From assembly GCA_020205615.1 (NCBI GenBank), contig CM035167.1:62809436-62873435 (forward strand): a DNA stretch of 64,000 nucleotides, given 5' to 3'. Under the pieces are notes generated by a model, which saw only the letters and a list, made by a program, of their open reading frames with translations, was not told the origin of the DNA and ran no database searches. Origin of the DNA: Panax quinquefolius (taxonomy: Eukaryota; Streptophyta; Magnoliopsida; Apiales; Araliaceae). The first letter of the stretch is position 1. Every line of letters starts with the position of its first letter. The position numbers were made by a program, and so were the translations under genes. This document shows, in pieces, positions 59,850 to 64,000 of the stretch.

Positions 59850-61054
59850 GAACCACAAAATACTATAAGTCAAATAAGAGGAACTCAGAGATGTAATTCT
59901 ATTATACCACAAACCGAATCAGAATCGGAATAAGATCAAGATACAGGAGGTATGGATTCATCATAGATGATGATGATGAGGTACACATCATAGAAGATGA
60001 CGATCCGATTACATACGATGAGGTAAGTGTTGTAGACGCTCGGAGAAATGGATTGAAGCAAGTTTCTCAAATATGGAACATTCTGTTTGATGAGACAATC
60101 AAAAGAGTTTGATTTTATCAAAATAAGAATGAACCTAGTGTGTACAAAAGGGTCGCTGGGAGCATTGTGACATTCCTAGTACTATATGATGATATACTAC
60201 GGATGAGGAATGACATACCAATGCTACAATCAAGAAGATAAAGTTGTCTCAAACATTCCTCCATGAATGATTTGGGAAGAGAATCAGATTGAGGATAAAA
60301 ATCTATATAGATAGATTTAAAAGGATGCTCAACTTAACCCAAAAGAACGATATTCATTTGATGCTAAAGTCGTTTAGCATGGCAAACTCCAAGAGATGTC
60401 TCATGTTGATGAGCTATGGAGTGTATCTCTTTATAGTCCCCACGGACTCTCGAAAAGAGAGATCGCATGAGTGACTATCATATATGCAATGAAATATACA
60501 AGATCTAATGTCGATCGGTCATATTCTCGAGAAGATCACCGTAAGTCGCTGAAAACATCTTAAAGTGCTTAACCCAAGACTAAGAATGTGATCATATTCA
60601 TGGTGGGTCTAAATTAAAACCAGAGGGCTTAATGACTCAAGTTTTTTAGATAGACCAAGACGATCGAAAATCCACTTTAAGATAAAAGTGTTACCTTGAA
60701 CAAAGGGTGCGTTGAATTCGAAAGGTTCCAAACAAAGAAAGAGTTCTTTGGTTTAGTAATAAAGACAAAGTATATAGCTATAAATGAAGTCGCAAGTTGA
60801 TTGTTTGGATTATAAGTTCATTACGTAACTAGGAATAGTTCCTAAGTCTCATCTTGGATCTAAACATGTGTTGTGGCACTTTCATTTGATTATTAGAATC
60901 ATTGAAAGATGGGAAATCACTATAGAGATAGTGGACTCTCATGAACAACATTACATATCCATTAACTAAAGCTTATCCAACAGCAGGATAATCGTCACTT
61001 AGAGAAGAAGAGTATGAGATACCATGGCGATTGGCTTTAGTGCAAGTGGGAGAT
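59850..61054 (+). pseudogene. pol: Element E, second copy: copia RT/RNase H remnant
   Basis: Second copy of 52,544-53,754, with the same joined RT (EKWIEA followed at once by late RT sequence) and the same RNase H fragments, plus its own point differences. Ends in TGCAAGTGGGAGAT, the purine tract, before the LTR at 61,055. Confidence 0.78.
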
Positions 61055-62933
61055 TGAAAGTAGTATGCACACAAGCCAATCATGTTTGATGATAAAGCAT
61101 ATACTTTGTAACAATCTTATTCATTTATTAATAAAAAGTATTAATTTATTAAAGGCTTTTAATTATCTACATGATACTGTTTTATAATATATGATAAAAC
61201 TATAGTTTTAAGCAATGCTTTTAGAATAATGATGATGATCATTCTAATGAGATCTAAATTCTTAGAAAGCTTAAAACTAAAATAGTTCCCAATCATTGGA
61301 TTACTAAATTGAGGATTAGTGAATCCGGATAGATCGGGTACATACGTTGCTTGCTTCATTGGATGAGGATGATTGATCTCATGATCATTTGTGTGGAGAC
61401 ACTAAAGTGAGTATGTAGGTGCTTATTAGAGAATAAGTTCATCGAACGTGGCTCGCTAAGGAATACCTAATGGAGTTTTTTACTCGCTGTCAATAGAATT
61501 TCTGTAGTGATAGTAGTACAAGTGATCCTTGGACTTGAGATCATCATAGTATCTTGTGTATGATGAGTTATACTTTGACTTATTCCTTAAGACCCTTAGG
61601 ATATATCAAAGGGTATGCTTAGGTATAATAAGTTGTACATGGAGATAATGTATGATCAATAAAGAATCTACCACTTCTAATAAAAGAAGAGAAATGTCCC
61701 ATGTGATTCGATAAATGACAACCCAAGAGGCCTTGGTTAAGGCGAGAATGAAATTAGAAAGGAGTTTCTAATTTGCATTATTTAGAGTTGTGCATTTAAG
61801 GATCGAAATACATATAATTAAATAAAATAAGACTTGATAGTAATTCCATGTCTTATATTTAATTGGGACATCAGTATGGTGGAAGGATTGAATTGATTTA
61901 AGAACTATTTACTCAAAGGTTCTTTTATGATTAATGTTGAAATCTATATTATCCGGAAAGTCGTTGATCGCTAGGAGGCTTATCATATTGTAGAATAAAT
62001 ATTATTTATTTAAATAAATTAATTGTTTAATTTATTTATTTAAATAAGATTAGAATTGTTCTAATTGATTTATTCACAACGGTTTAATATGGAGAACCTA
62101 AAGGGTCACACCATAAAAGGAAGAATAATTATTTAAGAAGTTAATGGCATAATCGTAATAATAATATGTTATGTATATTTAATTTAATCTATGGTGATAG
62201 AATAAATTAAATAGCTTAATATTTATTATTTAATATTTTAGAAATATTAAATATAAATTAATAAATGAGTCTTATTAATATTATTACAATTATTATTATT
62301 ATTTTAATTTCTAAAAGAGTTTAGGAATTAATTTAATATAAGTATTTCTCATTTATTCCTAATTGGATTAGGAAGAAAAATTAGTTAAAGGAGTTTAATT
62401 AATTATCCCTAATAAGATTAGGGAGCTTAATTAATTAAAAGAATTTAATTAATTAAATTAAACCCATTCCTTAATTGTTAAGGTGGGTTGCCCACATCTA
62501 TAAATAAGAGAGTCTTATTATGGGTGATGGGGTTGTTGACTTTTACTGACACGTAATTCCAAAAGTTGGAGAGTACGCCCTTTTCTATATGAGATAGGAA
62601 AACTAGGGTTTAAGCCAATACCCTTCTTCTTGAAAATTCTTTTCCTTGGTGGATCACCTCAGAGGCCAAACACTTGGGTGGCTAATGTTGATCAAAGGAA
62701 GGAACCAAACCCGGTGGATTCAAGTTGAACGCGAAAAGGATTGGAGGTGAACTTGTACCGAGGAAGCTTCGGATCTTCAAGGGTATGATTCTTGTCCTTC
62801 ATATTTTCGCTTAATTAATAATTGTGCATAAAGGGTGATCCGTATATGGTTTGTAAAATTTTAAACTCGATTTTTACACGCTTCGCTTAATTTATGCAAT
62901 TTGATTGCGTTCATGAATATTACAAACCTAACA
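61055..62933 (+). repeat. Element E 3' LTR
   Basis: 1,879 bp, similar throughout to 53,755-55,639, ending CCTAACA. Directly followed by element D LTR sequence. Confidence 0.85.
62499..62506 (+). promoter_or_regulatory. TATA box in the element E 3' LTR
   Basis: TATAAATAAGAG after CCCACATC; the middle LTR has TATAACTA at 55,195, so the better box is in the copy that cannot drive E. Confidence 0.5.
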
Positions 62934-63712
62934 TGCGGTACTTCTCATAGACAGGTTATTCCAACATAATAATAAAGAATGGATCAATGAAGAATTTCAC
63001 CATGTATGCAGATTAGCATATAAAAGTTATTCAACATAATAATAAAGAATGGAATAACAACCCTTACGAGTATTGAAAGAAAATAACTCTCTTCATGAAT
63101 ACGAAAGAATAATACCCTTACCTTGTAAGAAAGCCGGATAATCTTTGGAATAGTGAGGTGTGAGACTTTCTTCTTCTTTTCTCTATAATTTCTCTCTATA
63201 ATAATTGCTCTATAGCTTTAGTGAATTGGTGAGAAATGAAGGAAGAATGAGCTTCTATGTATAGTAAAATATAGTTTCGATAATTGCACGTTTTGGGGCT
63301 CAAAATATTATAGTATAATACCTTCCTCTTTTTCTTCATTTTTAATTTAGTCTTGCAAGTATTATCAATCTTGCACCACCTCCCTTAATAGTAAATCATG
63401 TGAATCAATAGTAAATCATGTGACTCAATAGTTCTAATCATGTGAAAAAAAACAATTAAAGTATATTACCTTCAACTATACCTCCATTTTTAATTTAGTC
63501 ATGCAAGTATTATCAATCTTGCACCAACTCCCCTAATAGTAAATCATGTGAATCAATAGTACACACATGTGAACACATAGTTATAAGCATGTGAATTAAT
63601 AGCAATTAATTGCTCATTTATTCGGTGAATTACCTGATTGGTTAATATAACCTCTAGACATCAATTATTATCGAAATAAATATCGATTTCCACTAACACT
63701 AATAATTCCCAC
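62934..63712 (-). repeat. Element D 5' LTR, second part
   Basis: Resumes with ATGCGGTACTTC, matching 46,417 onward in the left LTR, and continues to AATAATTCCCAC. The last ~710 bases of the LTR, including GGGGTCTTACA, are missing; an unrelated sequence begins at 63,713. Confidence 0.82.
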
Positions 63713-64000
63713 TACGATCTTCTCTTGCTCGTTTTGTTAACTCTACGTTTCTGAGAGTACATTACAATCGTTGACTTGTAAACTTCATGTTTCCTTTAGC
63801 ACACTACGATCGTGGAGTTGGCTTCGGCAAACGTTGGGACTACTCTACGATGTCCGAAGAGTTCCCTTCAAGGCAGGCACACTACGATCTTCAGGCTCTA
63901 CGTTTTCTGCCTTGACTTTTGCAATGTTGATCAGATTAATGCACTATGATTTCTTCAAGACTAATCTATTACATCTCAAGATCAACCTAACAGTTTTGAT
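63713..64000. other. Unrecognised sequence with recurring CACTACGATC motif
   Basis: Starts inside what should be the end of the D LTR. C(A/T)CTACGAT-like motifs occur near 63,710, 63,760 (variant), 63,802, 63,843, 63,880 and 63,942. No open frame, no LTR end seen. Possibly the edge of another inserted element. Confidence 0.4.

Larger units (their letters stand above)
52544..62933 (+). mobile_element. Element E: tandem, RT-deleted Ty1/copia elements
   Basis: Order on plus: 3' internal piece (52,544-53,754), LTR (53,755-55,639), full internal region (55,640-61,054), LTR (61,055-62,933). The 1.2-kb 3' internal piece also occurs at 59,850-61,054, so a ~3.09-kb block (52,544-55,639) is repeated at 59,850-62,933. 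This is what LTR recombination between tandem copies leaves when the outer left LTR is lost. Both copies share the same deletion of the RT core. Gag and integrase remnants identify Ty1/copia by order (integrase before RT). Confidence 0.82.
44582..63712 (-). mobile_element. Element D: chromovirus with internal deletion, interrupted by E
   Basis: Left LTR 44,582-47,925 and right LTR 50,733-52,543 plus 62,934-63,712, both starting TGTGACGCCCCC on plus. The interior is only 2.8 kb: gag, a protease remnant, a small RNase H piece and the integrase tail. RT and the integrase core are missing. Primer and polypurine sites are in place. The right LTR is split by element E and breaks off at 63,712. Related to C by LTR ends and protein remnants. 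Confidence 0.85.

Overview
This window is plant nuclear DNA made almost entirely of nested LTR retrotransposons. I found no intact host gene, rRNA gene, tRNA gene, CRISPR array or bacterial feature. The evidence is Ty3/gypsy polyproteins of the Tat/Ogre and chromovirus types, Ty1/copia remnants, primer sites matching plant tRNA-Arg and initiator tRNA-Met, plant-style TATA boxes in LTRs, and a plant mobile domain (PMD) coding region. It suggests a flowering plant, probably a eudicot with a large, repeat-rich genome. I cannot name the species.

Layout. (A) 1-18,680, minus strand: a Tat/Ogre-like element of at least 18.7 kb. Its 2.66-kb 5' LTR (16,025-18,680) is complete and its 3' LTR is cut by the window edge. 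It has a tRNA-Arg primer site, decayed gag, protease, reverse transcriptase, two RNase H domains and integrase. A PMD-like gene lies on the opposite (plus) strand between pol and the 3' LTR. A is inserted in a plus-strand LTR fragment (18,681-19,807) of the same family as element D.

(B) 19,875-40,505, plus strand: a chromovirus (Tekay/Del-like). It carries an additional coiled-coil ORF before gag, and gag-pol is nearly open apart from point stops. Its 5' LTR lacks the U3/promoter part. Element C (27,481-37,446, minus strand, chromovirus, two 2.6-kb LTRs, 5-bp target duplication with one mismatch) sits inside the last pol codons of B.

40,506-43,139 holds two further LTR-like pieces. (A') 43,140-44,581 is a remnant related to A, with a perfect tRNA-Arg primer site. 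(D) 44,582-63,712, minus strand, is a chromovirus with most of RT deleted. Its right LTR is split by (E), 52,544-62,933, plus strand: a non-autonomous Ty1/copia family in a tandem arrangement (internal piece, LTR, internal region, LTR). The last 288 bases are an unrecognised sequence with a recurring CACTACGATC-like motif.

Insertion order that follows from the nesting: B before C; A' before D before E; the D-family fragment before A. Because the coding regions carry stops and frameshifts, none of these copies looks autonomous. The most unusual things are the antisense PMD gene with a recognisable intron, a set of hairpins with co-varying stems and a conserved loop in the A LTR, the pre-gag coiled-coil ORF in B, and a hairpin array in the leader of E.
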